This document shows positions 45,715 through 55,726 of a DNA stretch of 64,000 bases, piece after piece. This DNA comes from Lepturacanthus savala (taxonomy: Eukaryota > Chordata > Actinopteri > Scombriformes > Trichiuridae), in assembly GCA_030544235.1 (NCBI GenBank), contig CM060462.1:39447830-39511829 (forward strand). Reading direction: 5' to 3'. The notes under the pieces were generated by a model. That model was not told the DNA's origin. It saw only the letters and a program-made list of their open reading frames with translations, and ran no database searches. Made by a program: the position numbers and the translations under genes. The first letter of the stretch is position 1. Each line of letters begins with the position of its first letter.

Positions 45715-46800
45715 TCATCAAGAAGGGAAGGATCCAAACACCCTGTGAAGGATACAGGCCCATGAGCTTGGTATGCAACGATGAGAGACTACTGACAAGT
45801 ACTTTGGCACATTCAAAAGAGTTCAAAAACAGATCACTACCTTGATACATCCAGACCAAAATGAATTCCCAATAGGCAGGTTGCTAACGATATAAGAAGA
45901 ACCCTAAACATCATTAGTTGTTAATTAGCTTTGATGCACAGAAGGCATTTGACCCCAAATTTATAGATTCAGACAGAAATCCAAAATGATGTGTCAGAGT
46001 GAATGGATTCTGTTCTGAGTTCTATGATGTACAATAAATATTGAACCCATGACAGCATCTATAAAACAGAATTAGGAAATAAAAGGCAGATGACGTCCTA
46101 ACGTATGTTAATGACCTTGTCCTTTCAGTCCCTGCACTGTTGGGCACTATAAAGAATTATGGAGAATCTCTGGTTATCAAATCAACCAATCCAAATCAGA
46201 GGCTGTGATTATATTTGGACAATGGCCAATTCAAATAGCAGGAAGGCTTGAGTTCAGTTGCTCTCAAGGATTCAGATATTTGGGGACTACTATAACAACT
46301 GACCTGTCAAAATAGTTTGAGACCAACTATGGGGAGATTGATGGGCCACATCAAAGATGACCTTACAAGGTGGAAATCCTACCGCTCTCCCTGATAGGAA
46401 GAATAAAAACAATAAAAATGAACATTTTACCAAGATTACTTTTTCTCTTCCTTCTACCCATCTATGGTCCGGCTTCCACCTTTATTATTTTGGATAAATG
46501 GTTGTCCAGGTTTGTTTGGCAAGGCAAGCGATCCAGATTTAGGTTTAAAAGACTACTAAAAGACTACAGAGGAGGCCTGGACTTGCCTGGCCTGAAAAAC
46601 TACGACCGATCAATGATTGCTTGGACATCCAAAGACAATGACTCTATGTGGCTGGAAATGGAGCAGAGCGAATGCCCAAATATGCCTTTAGACTCAATAC
46701 CATTCTGTAATCAAGACATACTGCGAAAAAAGAAAGTTGATAATGTAGAGAGCAGGAACACCCTAAAAATTAATTTTATTGTGAGGCCAAGGGATCCTTG
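45715..46800 (+). mobile_element. Broken L1-type LINE ORF2 remnant
   Basis: Frame-shifted reverse-transcriptase text: an IHPDQNEF-like region (about 45,845), ISFDAQKAF-like text (about 45,930), ADDVL (46,086-46,100) and GYQINQSKSEAVIIFGQ (about 46,172). Then the C-terminal L1 signature LPLSLIGRIKTIKMNILPRL, LDKWLSRFVWQGKRSRFRFK and GGLDLPGLKNY (46,373-46,610). Stops and frame changes make it non-functional. Confidence 0.88.
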
Positions 46801-46904
46801 AAACAGAAGGAGAGAAGTTTAGCAGTTTTGGACCAGTTGTTTGACAGAACAGTCCAAAAATCATTTCAACAAAAAGACATGATCTAAATAGTACATATAT
46901 AACT

Positions 46905-47094
46905 AGAAAATCTCACTTTGGCTGGAGAGTTGCTGCTCAGAGGTCAACAGATTGTGATTCACCACTGCACGAGGCAAGAAATTCTCCAGGATCTTCACGG
47001 TGGACACCAAGGTGTTGTCAAGAACAGAGATCAGGCTGATGAAAGTTGTTTGGGTATGGTAAGAGTGAAGTTTTCCACCTTTAAAAGGGGGAGG
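46905..47094 (+). mobile_element. Gypsy-type retrotransposon remnant: integrase zinc-binding text and polypurine tract
   Basis: Encodes LLLRGQQIVIHHCTRQEILQ then DLHGGHQGVVKNRDQADES, resembling the N-terminal zinc-binding region of Gypsy integrase (RIVVP...EILxxLHxGHxG...RA). Shortly after come the polypurine tract aaaagggggagg (47,083-47,094) and TGTTATG at 47,095, the usual junction before a 3' LTR. The catalytic core is deleted. The LTR end is not identified; 47,095 to about 47,600 may contain it. Confidence 0.65.
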
Positions 47095-47600
47095 TGTTAT
47101 GTAAGGGACCTGTATACTGCTGGTTGGGAGTCACATAGACCTGTTGATGTGTTGAATGCTCTGAAATAGAAGTAAATACAAGTAGGAAGCAAGATGCTGG
47201 GCTCAGTGTGTCTGTGAGAAGGTGAACAACAGAGAATCTGGTTATTTGTACATGTAATAGGGTTTAAACTGCCATTTTTTCATTATTGTGTTTGTTTTAC
47301 TGGTGTGTATATATACTTATATGGTGCTTGGTGACGGTAATAGGGAAACGAGCAGTTTTTACTACATTTTCCCCACTTGGCGTTAAGTGAAGTCCCCACT
47401 GCTCATCCCCCATTTGGTCCAGTCCTCGTTTAAGCCTCGGATCTTTCATACATTCACATACACTTACACACACATCAGCATTCACCCACCTGTCGGTCCT
47501 GTTCCACTGCTCCTGTGCTACAGGGGCGGTGTTTATCGAGCGTGGGGCCAGGGGGGCCACAGCCCATTATACACAGGGGTGTTCTGATATATAATGTTTT
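47095..47600 (+). other. Possible solo 3' LTR region
   Basis: Begins TGTTATGTAAGGG right after a polypurine tract. No matching CA end or upstream LTR was found in the window, so length and identity are uncertain. Confidence 0.3.
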
Positions 47601-47781
47601 ATATATGTATGATTGTGGTGCAAAGCTTATGTGTGAAGAGTGTTAGAAAGTGTGAATTATTACGTTAATGATGTCTGTATGAATGTGTTGGGTGCTGTAC
47701 CCTGGTGCCTGCATTTTGTAACTATTGTACTGTTAGTTAGTTAGTTAGTTAGGCAGGTGAGTTGTTGTTGTTGTGAGTCTG

Positions 47782-47790
<9 letters not shown>

Positions 47791-47831
<41 letters not shown>

Positions 47832-47845
47832 TGTGTGTGTGTGTC
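47791..47845. repeat. TG microsatellite
   Basis: TG run with one TATG interruption, immediately before 'caggtaaactaat'. The same junction is seen at about 50,325-50,367. Confidence 0.95.
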
Positions 47846-48105
47846 AGGTAAACTAATAAATAGGGGTGTGATTTGACAGGATTGCCCGTCGCGTTAAAAT
47901 TCTGTCTCGTGAGATTTATCCAGCCAGCAGCCAGAATGACGGAAAACACAGGTATTACTATTGATGACGCCCCTGCCACTTTGAAATGGTTTGTTTGGCA
48001 GCATTTTGGGTTCCTGGCAGAAATGATGAATGGTCAAAGAGTGACTTGATAAGACAATATGCAGACACTGTATGCAAACAATGGTGTCCAGCGAATACGA
48101 GCACA

Positions 48106-48820
48106 ATGCAGAGACATTTACAGTACTACCACAGCTCAGAGACATTTACAGTACTACCACAGCTCAGAGACATTTACAGTACTACCACAGCTCAGAGACA
48201 TTTACAGTACTACCACAGCTCAGAGACATTTACAGCACTACCACAGCTCAGAGACATTTACAACACTACCACAGCTCAGAGACATTTACAGTACTACCAC
48301 AGCTCAGAGACATTTACAGTACTACCACAGCTCAGAGACATTTACAGCACTACCACAGCTCAGAGACATTTACAGTACTACCACAGCTCAGAGACATTTA
48401 CAGTACTACCACAGCTCAGAGACATTTACAGTACTACCACAGCTCAGAGACATTTACAGTACTACCACAGCTCAGAGACATTTACAGTACTACCACAGCT
48501 CAGAGACATTTACAGTACTACCACAGCTCAGAGACATTTACAGTACTACCACAGCTCAGAGAAATTTACAGTACTACCACAGCTCAGAGACATTTACAGC
48601 ACTACCACAGCTCAGAGACATTTACAACACTACCACAGCTCAGAGACATTTACAGCACTACCACAGCTCAGAGAAATTTACAGTACTACCACAGCTCAGA
48701 GACATTTACAGTACTACCACAGCTCAGAGAAATTTACAGTACTACCACAGCTCAGAGACATTTACAGTACTACCACAGCTCAGAGACATTTACAGTACTA
48801 CCACAGCTCAGAGACATTTA
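48106..48820. repeat. 28-bp minisatellite grown from BED-finger sequence
   Basis: Unit 'gagacatttacagtactacc' + 'acagctca', about 25 copies here, with cagcac, caacac and gaaatt variants. Three further copies at 48,964-49,042 follow the inserted repeat. The first copy is the HLQYYHSSE-coding end of the relic transposase. Confidence 0.95.
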
Positions 48821-48961
48821 ATTCAATTCAATTCACTTTATTTTTATAGCCCAATTTTACAACACAGTTGTCTCAAAGTGCTTTACAAAATCCAGTCCAA
48901 AGTGACTCAGACATCCCCCGTCCTTAGACCCTCCTTCTCGGCAAGGAAAAACTCAAAAACC
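48821..48961. mobile_element. Short dispersed repeat inserted in the 28-bp array
   Basis: Starts 'attcaattcaattcacttta', carries 'tctcaaagtgctttacaaaa' and 'ccttagaccctcc', and ends in an A-rich stretch: the common teleost 'caattcaattca...' repeat. CATTTA is present on both sides (48,815-48,820 and 48,962-48,967), a possible short target duplication. Confidence 0.75.
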
Positions 48962-49325
48962 CATTTACAACACTACCACAGCTCAGAGACATTTACAACA
49001 CTACCACAGCTCAGAGACATTTACAGCACTACCACAGCTCAGTACTCACATCAACAACTGCTGCTGACAGAGAACAACTTGTTGTTTTCACATATTGTTT
49101 GCACTTGAAAAAAGGACAAATGTATAATTTTTTTTCTATATATTTTAACTTTTGTAACATTTTATTTTAGTTTCAATTTCTAGAGGAAGAAGTTCATTAA
49201 AAGTTAAAGCTTACAGAGTTATAAAATCCATGTGCAACTCAGTTAAATAAAAGTCTGTTGTCCAGGCTTCATATAATTTGTAATTTAGTTTTCTTAAAAT
49301 CTCGTCTCGTCTCGTCACACCCCTA

Positions 49326-49404
49326 CTAATGAACCATGTATACTTCCTTAAATGAACAGGGGAAAAGGGGAAATGAAATATTTGCTTAAGGCCTAATTCT
49401 CTAT

Positions 49405-49468
<64 letters not shown>

Positions 49469-49530
49469 TCACATGATTTCCTGTATGTTAGTGTCAGTAA
49501 AATTCAAAATTCATCAGTCAGGATCCATTT
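49326..49530. repeat. Segment duplicated at 50,357-50,520
   Basis: From 'ctaatgaaccatgtatactt' through 'cctaattctctata', a CT microsatellite (49,408-49,464), 'cataatcacatgatttcctg' and 'ttcatcagtcag'. The copy at 50,357-50,520 matches closely and has a shorter CT tract. Confidence 0.9.
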
Positions 49531-49577
49531 TGAGAGGATGCAGCAGAGCAGAAGGAAACAAACTGAGCTGTGAGCAG
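49520..49577 (+). other. Candidate non-coding first exon of the immune locus
   Basis: 'ggatgcagcagagcagaagg' ... 'gagctgtgagcag' is followed by GTGAGTAA, a consensus donor. It lies upstream in the right orientation, but the 5' end and use are unproven. Confidence 0.3.
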
Positions 49578-49944
49578 GTGAGTAAATAAAAGCTGAATAC
49601 TTTGCTTTTTGAGGATTCCGCATTTGTGAGCAAGTTTATTTAAGGTCAGACTTTTACGAGAGTCAGTGAATGCATCTCTACAGTTTTCAGGCAGCTGTGA
49701 AGTTGAACGTCAAACAGAAGACATTAGTAAGGGATTTTTTTTTCAAAATATTTACACTGTACGTGCATGAATACATGTTCACAAAACCACAAGAGACTTC
49801 AGAAAACACTAACAGTTTCACTTCTGTTCAGCTCGTTAGAGTCGACGTGAAATTACAGCTCTCTGTCAACCACAGGAACAGGAAGTTAAGTACAGAGGTG
49901 TCAAAAGTATTCACATTCATTACTCGGGTAAAAGTATAGATACT

Positions 49945-50310
49945 CGGTTTTCAAACTTACAGGATGAGCTTTTAGAGACAGGATGTGCCCGACCTTTACA
50001 ATGCTGCGTAGGTGAAAGAAGGCAGTCCTAGAAACATATCTTTATCAGAGATGACTCCCAGATTTCTACCATTGCTGCTGGAGGCCAAGGACGTACCATC
50101 CAAAGTAGCTACGTCACACGATATAGAATTTGTGTTCAGGCACAAGCACAATAACTTCAGTTTTGTCTGGGTTTAGTAGCAGAAAGTTTCAGGTCATCCA
50201 GGATTTTATGTCCTTAAGACATGTTGAACTTTTACTGGAGGTTTCATTTCGTTTAATTGACAGATTCAGTTGTGTATTATCTGAATAACAGTGAAATAAA
50301 GTGCTCTGTC
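49945..50310. other. Degenerate dispersed repeat, class uncertain
   Basis: Text such as 'cagttttgtctgggtttagt' and 'aggatttta.gtccttaagaca' looks like old repeat sequence. No frame is open and I cannot name the family. Confidence 0.3.
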
Positions 50311-50321
50311 CCTTTCTCTCT

Positions 50322-50356
<35 letters not shown>

Positions 50357-50520
50357 AGGTAAACTAATGAACCATGTATACTTCCTTAAATGAACAGGGG
50401 AAAAGGGGAAAGGAAATGTGTGCTTAAGGCCTAATTCTCTATACTCTCTCTCTCTCTCTCATAATCACATGATTTCCTGTATGTTCATGTCAGTGAAATT
50501 CGAAGTTCATCAGTCAGAAA
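50357..50520. repeat. Duplicate of 49,326-49,530: empty site for the hAT insertion
   Basis: Reads 'caggtaaactaatgaaccat' without interruption, exactly the join expected if the 47,861-49,325 element had never inserted. Confidence 0.9.
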
Positions 50521-50580
50521 TCATTGTGTGGTGCTCCGCTTCATCAGCTGAGTTACGGAGGAAGGAGTGACCCACTGGCT

Positions 50581-50664
50581 CAGGGCCGCTGCTAAGGTTT
50601 TGGAGGCCCTAAGCTCAGCTTGTAGGGAGCCCCCCCCCCCCCCCGTCTGCCCCCCCCCCCCAAT
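50581..50664. mobile_element. hAT-like element end with poly-C tracts
   Basis: 'cagggccgctgctaaggttt' resembles termini of hAT-type elements seen widely in fish. It is followed by C homopolymers of 14 or so bases. No second end is identified. Confidence 0.35.
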
Positions 50665-51061
50665 GCTTCATCATCTGGTTCATCTTCTGGCTGATGTGGT
50701 GGTCGGTGTATGTATTGGAGCATTGACCCTATGAATAGGATTTAATTTATTTCACAATGATAGGAGAAGGAGATAGAACCCTTATATGATATTAATATGG
50801 TAGGACAAAATCAAATACCTTAAAAATTAACATATTCTAATCCTACACATTAAACAAAACAATAGTGGCATCTTGTGAATGATAAAGGTGGCCAAACATT
50901 TGTTTTTGCACTACACACGACTTTAACTTCTACAACACTGTGGCCAGATGTAAAATCATCCCCCAACCACCGCCCCTCCCCTCCTCCTCCTCACTACCAG
51001 GACAGACTGGGAGTTATCCCCAACGATCCCTGGAGCAGAGAAAAGATGCTAGAGCTGAATT

Positions 51062-52118
51062 TAATTCTCTGACCGCCCCCTGCTGGCCCCCTTACATTTG
51101 AAAGTTATTTCCTGCTACCAATAGGGGGCGCTATGAGTGTAAGTGAATATGAGTGTATAAATATGTTCAGGGCAGGACCCTTATGAAGCATCAGAGATTT
51201 GGTGCAGATAGAATATAGCATGTGGAAGTTATGATGAGTTGATGTCACATGGCGAGGGATGGAAACTCGCCGCCTCGCCGAGGCCACGCCCTCCAATGAA
51301 AACTCATGGTATTAAACACATTTCATCACAAAGGTCTTGATATGCCAGAAACACAATTTGAAGTGGTTATCCATAATTTCCTCTGAGAAATTCATTAAAG
51401 CGTGACGACAGTGACTTCCTGCTGCCAGCAGGGGGCGGTCTGACGTGGCGTGAATATAAACATATACACGTGTTCAGGGCGGGACCAGCATCATACACCA
51501 TCAATTTCATGCAGTTAGGATGTTCCTTTCATGGAGAAAACACAACTTCCTTTTTCATGGCGAAACATCAGAATTTGAGGCCTCGCCGAGGCCACGCCCT
51601 CCGATGAAAACTCACCATTTCAATGATTTTTCATGATCAAGCCTTTTAGATGCTACAACCAAAATTTGAAGTCACTGTTGGCAATTTCCTAGGACTAGTT
51701 CGTCAAAGTACAATGCCTGCAAACAGCGATTTCTGCAACTTTTAGCGATGTTCAATTCAAGATAGTGGACTTCCTGTTGGAGTTAAGCTATGGGTACCAT
51801 GATCATTTTTGTCCGTCTTGACCTGATACATGTGTGTGCCGAATTTCGTTCCTCTATGTGAAACTATATGGTGAGGGTGTTCTTTTGAAAAATGTTAGGT
51901 GGCGCTATAGAGCCATTTTGCCACGCCCATATTCAAATCCTATAAAATACGTAAATTTTCACCAGGCCCGATGCAGCTGCCAAATTTGGTGAGTTTTCGT
52001 GTATGTTCAGGCCCCCAAAAAGGCAGTTGATTACGCGGAAGAAAATCTGAAGTGTCAAACGAAGAACAATAGGGCCCCGCGTACCGCGACTGCCTTGCAG
52101 TCGCCGCTCGGGCCCTAA
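51062..52118 (+). mobile_element. Repeat with Helitron-like 3' end
   Basis: Contains repeated phrases 'cgaggccacgccctcc' + 'atgaaaactca' (about 51,278 and 51,582), 'ggggcgctatgag' and 'ggtggcgctatagagccatt'. It ends with a 7-bp stem hairpin (52,086-52,092 / 52,098-52,104), 10 bases, then CTAA followed by T. That fits the Helitron end rule (hairpin, CTRR, inserted before T). The 5' end is not located; start is approximate. Confidence 0.4.
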
Positions 52119-52661
52119 TAATTGAATGTTTCCTAATAAGTTTTTACTCAGTTTTGCCAGATTTAATTGATAAAATCAATACAGACAATAAACTGTGAGC
52201 AGCACTTTCTGAGAAATATAAACACCTCATTTGTACATTGTTGGTACAAGGTACTTCAAGGTATTTACCAGCCTGTAAAATACTGTTTAAAAATGTTGGT
52301 GTCATTTGTGCCTTCGTTTAATAGCGTAGATGAACAGATAAATGTGGGTAAAGAAAGTCGTAGCCTGGAATGGAACTCTGGTCAGAGGAAAAACTAATCT
52401 GCAATTTAAGTGTTGTACTATCAGCTCAGATCAAATGTGATATTCTGAATTTGTTGCCACAGCCTTTTTCTGTCCAGTCATGTTGATTTATGCATGTGGT
52501 TGTGGCTCATATTTGTGACTCCTCCCCCTTATAGGAGTGGTTCCTCCCCCTCTGTGGAGTGACTCGTCTCCCTTAGAGGAGTGACTCCGCCCCTCAGAGG
52601 ATTACATGTTAACTAACCAACAACATTAATTATCTGCTCTTTGACCTGTTTCCTTTTTCAG

Positions 52662-52731
52662 GAAGTTTGATTTACAGGAGTCATTAGAGTTAAATCTAAA
52701 GAAGATGTAGAGATAAAGAAACAACAAGGAT
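52662..52731 (+). other. Candidate non-coding leader exon
   Basis: Acceptor 'tcctttttcag' and donor GTAAGTAT flank 70 bases without a long frame. It sits 400 bp before the PYRIN exon, as 5' UTR exons do in fish NLR genes. Confidence 0.5.
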
Positions 52732-53133
52732 GTAAGTATGAATATATATAGTATACATATATGTAATATACTGTGTAATTTCTATGTTACTAACACATAG
52801 CCATACTATTACTAAATAGTTTAAATAGTTTTGCCTCATGTTTGTTTCGGACTCTTATTGTGGTAACCTGCTATAACAACAGATATCAGTGCAGTGTTTG
52901 GATTAGAAAATGTTGCATGTGTCATTAATGTGGTAATAACCTGTTAATAATGAGGTCAGGTGGATAGGAAGCTGCAGAACAGCTTCTGAGTAGACTTGTG
53001 TTGAGATGTTTCTACTGAAGATCCTCCTGAGTTCCTCTGACAAACTGGACTTCATCAGATCAGTCAGATCCAGTAGAAACACAAAAACACAACTGTTGCC
53101 TCATCATTGTTCTCTGATTCTACCAGAGACAAG

Positions 53134-53401
53134 ATGGCGGCTATAAAACTCATCCTGGATGATTTAACACAGGATCAGTTTGCAGACTTTATTTGGTACC
53201 TGAAGAAAGAAGAGTATGGCAGCATCCCTCCCATCACAGAGAGCCACCTGCCCAAAGAAATCAGTAGACGGGAGGTGGTGGACCTGATGGAGCAGAAATA
53301 TGAACCAGCTGGAGCCGTGGAGGTGATGAAGAGTGTTCTGGAGAAGATCCACAGGAACGATCTGGTGACCAGGTTGTCAAACATGGTCTCAGCAGCAGCA
53401 G
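53134..53401 (+). CDS. PYRIN-domain exon
   Basis: 89 codons plus one base. Acceptor 'gattctaccag'; donor GTGAGTCA. It can serve the PYD-CARD product or, through an AG at 55,586-55,587, the NLR. PYRIN domains at the N-terminus are known in fish NLRs. Confidence 0.85.
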
Positions 53402-55173
53402 GTGAGTCACAGGAAGACACAGGTATGACTCCAGACAGCTGATCTGTGAGGAGAAACAGCCTGAGTCTCTATATTCTTCATCATTTCACAGTCCTCAAAG
53501 TTCATATTAGATCAGGTCCACATTCTGGACTTCAGGCTTTGTGCTTCAACACTTTCACTTTGAAATGAAACAGCTGATACTACATTAAAGCTTCGATTTC
53601 AGCAGATTTACATCAACAGAAACAGGAAAAAGAATAAAGAACTTTTTACATGATGTGATCAAATACCAGGGTTTAACTGTGATGGGACAGATACACATGA
53701 ATTTATATAAACTCTACTGAGCAGCTTCAGGAACAAGACATCAGGTCAACCTGCAGTGAGAGTTACACCTCACGTCTTCTACCTGCAGATACTTTATACT
53801 CAGGTCTACTGACAACATTTGATCCTCATCACATACCCACATGTCAATCAACGAGTTCTACTCATGTGACTCTAATGTGACCCATGACCTTTGTCCAGCT
53901 ACAAGCATCTGTTTACCTTCCAACAACAAACATTGGTACAAACCACACTGACGTATCTTAGTTTTCACCCAACACCAGCAGCCAAACACACTTTCTGGAG
54001 GCTGGTTCTATATTTTCAGGGAATTGGGGTCTTCATTGGGTCAGTGATAGATTGTGGTCTTATCAGGTGGGTAGTGATGTCTTTCTGCTGGATGCTGACA
54101 GCCTGGTCCACTGTTTGTTCAGCCTTCCACTATCCAAACCCTTAGTATTCTGTTAAGAGGGTCAGTCGAGTCTTTCAGTCCTTCTCCTGCCTGCAGCCGT
54201 CATTGATGATTTCAATGATAGCTGGAGAGTGTTTTCCAAACAGGGCCACAGAGGATCAGCTCTCTGTTTACAAATGTAATTGTTGGTTCTGGAGTCCAGC
54301 CCTTGAATTGTTCTTGAATGGGTTGGTCTAACTTCCAAAGCCTTCAGAGAGCTGTGTCATGCCCGGGGAGGCCATGTACTCATCTGAGGGATCAGCAGTG
54401 TGAATCCTCAGACTCTACCAGCAGCAGCATCTTCTTCTGTTGTCTTTCCTGGTTCCTTTCATCCTGAATGGACCATCTGCCTTCTATGGATGAAGATACT
54501 ATGAAGGTTGCTGTGAATCCGATGGATGAGATTGAACAAACTGTCTCTGTGCCTTTTTGCAATGCTGCCAACCAGTTGTTGCTTCCTGAGTCATGTAGCA
54601 GATGTAGAAAATCTGAAGTTGGTACATACCAGGTTTTAAAACCATGTTGTAATGTGGAAGAAGTTAAGGGTAAATATGATGAGCTGGTGTAGGATCAGGG
54701 CTGTGTTTCCCAGATCTGTTAGGGTATATATACAATGGGATAGATTGAGTTTCCCATAACATTCGCATTAGTTTTTAGTAAATGTTGATTTCTATAAAAA
54801 TGTCTGTTTAATTTAAATAATTATTAAGTTATTTAACAACAGTCTTTCCTGTGGTTGTCTTCCAGGTCCAAGAAGTGAAAACCTACAGAGGAATCTCCCA
54901 GCAGGGGGCAGCGTCAGAGCAGAGGATCAGCTGCTCTCAGTTCAGAAAGGGTTTGTTGAAGGAGTGTCTGAAGCTAATATCAACAGGGATAAACTGGATA
55001 TACTACTTGAGTGTTGTATTATACATGATGATGAAATGCAGGCAGTCAGAAGTTCAAATACAAGAGAAAACAAAGCTTTAGGTGTGAGAACCAACATGGT
55101 GGGATTAAAGGGAACTGAAGCCAGTTTAGTTGTGATCAGTGCCATCTGTGAGGTGAATGAATCCTTGTTCTGA
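53134..55173 (+). CDS. PYRIN-CARD protein (ASC-like), two exons, 191 aa
   Basis: Exons 53134-53401 and 54866-55173 join in frame (phase 1). Exon 1 encodes a PYRIN death-fold domain from MAAIKLILDDLTQDQFADFI through YLKKEEYGSIPP, REVVDLMEQKY and VLEKIHRNDLVTRLSNM. Start ATG has good context (caagATGG). Exon 2 gives a short linker and a CARD-like domain: FVEGVSEANINRDKLDILLE, IIHDDEMQAVRSSNTRENKA, KGTEASLVVISAICEVNESL, then TGA. The CARD is closer in wording to caspase-1/NLRP1-type CARDs than to the ASC CARD. Length is close to ASC (about 195 aa). PYD-CARD proteins bridge sensors and caspase-1 in inflammasomes. It may be a separate adaptor gene, or an alternative short product of the NLR locus, since both share the same upstream leader. 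No AATAAA is seen soon after the stop. Confidence 0.65.
53402..54865. other. Intron between PYRIN and CARD exons
   Basis: Low-copy sequence with short open frames at 53,891-54,145 and 54,468-54,692 that I do not recognise. They lack flanking domain context and are not called as genes. Confidence 0.4.
54866..55173 (+). CDS. CARD exon with terminal stop
   Basis: Acceptor 'gttgtcttccag'. The frame set by the PYRIN exon is open to TGA at 55,171-55,173, and the CARD-like pattern continues right up to it. The domain ends slightly early compared with caspase-1 CARDs. Six helices are plausible from the pattern but not computed. Confidence 0.65.
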
Positions 55174-55576
55174 AAACTCAACTTTAGCTGAGTTTACTGT
55201 TGAAGCTGTATAACAACTGGCTGTGTTACATTACCAAGGTACCATGCTACTTCTCTAAATATGACATTGTTAAAGACTGTTTTTAATGAGTGGACTTTCA
55301 CTCAGGACTTTAGAAAAAGATCCATCATAATGTGGACTACACTGGATGGACTTTGAGCAGAAAAGAACTCAACTGACAGGTTGTGTCTGTAAATATGAAC
55401 TGAAACAGATGTGCAGCAATGAAACTGTCAGAATCAAAGTAAAATGTAGGCTATTTATTCATGTTTGATAAATGACTTCTCTCTCTCTGTCAGCATCATG
55501 GTGTCATTGTGACATGAACAGACTTGTTTCTCTTGAATGTTGCTTTCTAAACTCAGTTTTAATGTTTTACTGTCAG

Positions 55577-55726
55577 ACTGACTAAAGTCCCCAAGATGGA
55601 GGTTCATGTGGAGGAAGAAGAGAACAGAGGAGAGTCTCCAGCATCCAGCTGTGTGTCTATGAACAGTGACACATCCAAACACCATCCTCCAGACTTCAGT
55701 AATGAACCTGGACCCTCAGACACAAA
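55577..55726 (+). CDS. NLR N-terminal exon
   Basis: Acceptor 'tactgtcag' at 55,576, with ATG at 55,596. Encodes MEVHVEEEENRGESPASSCV...DTK. A second AG (ctaaag, 55,587) would join the PYRIN exon in frame, adding V-P-K before this Met. The first acceptor would put a TGA in frame after PYRIN. Donor GTAAGA. Coding begins at 55,596. Confidence 0.75.

Larger units (their letters stand above)
47861..49325 (+). mobile_element. Non-autonomous hAT element with BED-finger relic
   Basis: Ends TAGGGGTGTGA and TCACACCCCTA are perfect 11-bp inverted repeats. Flanks ctaataaa and ctaatgaa are an 8-bp target duplication with one mismatch. Inside, 47,936 onward reads TLKWFVWQHFGF and, after a frame change, DTVCKQWCPANTSTMQRHLQYYH. 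These are the aromatic N-terminus and the C...H-x4-H end of a BED zinc finger as in ZBED/hAT transposases. The rest of the transposase is missing, replaced by a minisatellite grown from the finger sequence. Only about 280 bp of 3' non-coding end remain. Confidence 0.88.

Noticed and set aside
48072..49108. Frames of 249-349 codons in the 28-bp array
   Set aside because: Same 28-bp unit in three frames; only the first few dozen codons correspond to a relic BED finger.
53107..53133. Upstream in-frame ATG before the PYRIN start
   Set aside because: It lies before the likely acceptor (gattctaccag), so it would be intronic; the ATG at 53,134 has better context and begins the domain correctly.
53891..54692. 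Two frames of 74-84 codons in the PYRIN-CARD intron
   Set aside because: No recognisable family, no exon borders in matching phase; treated as intronic.
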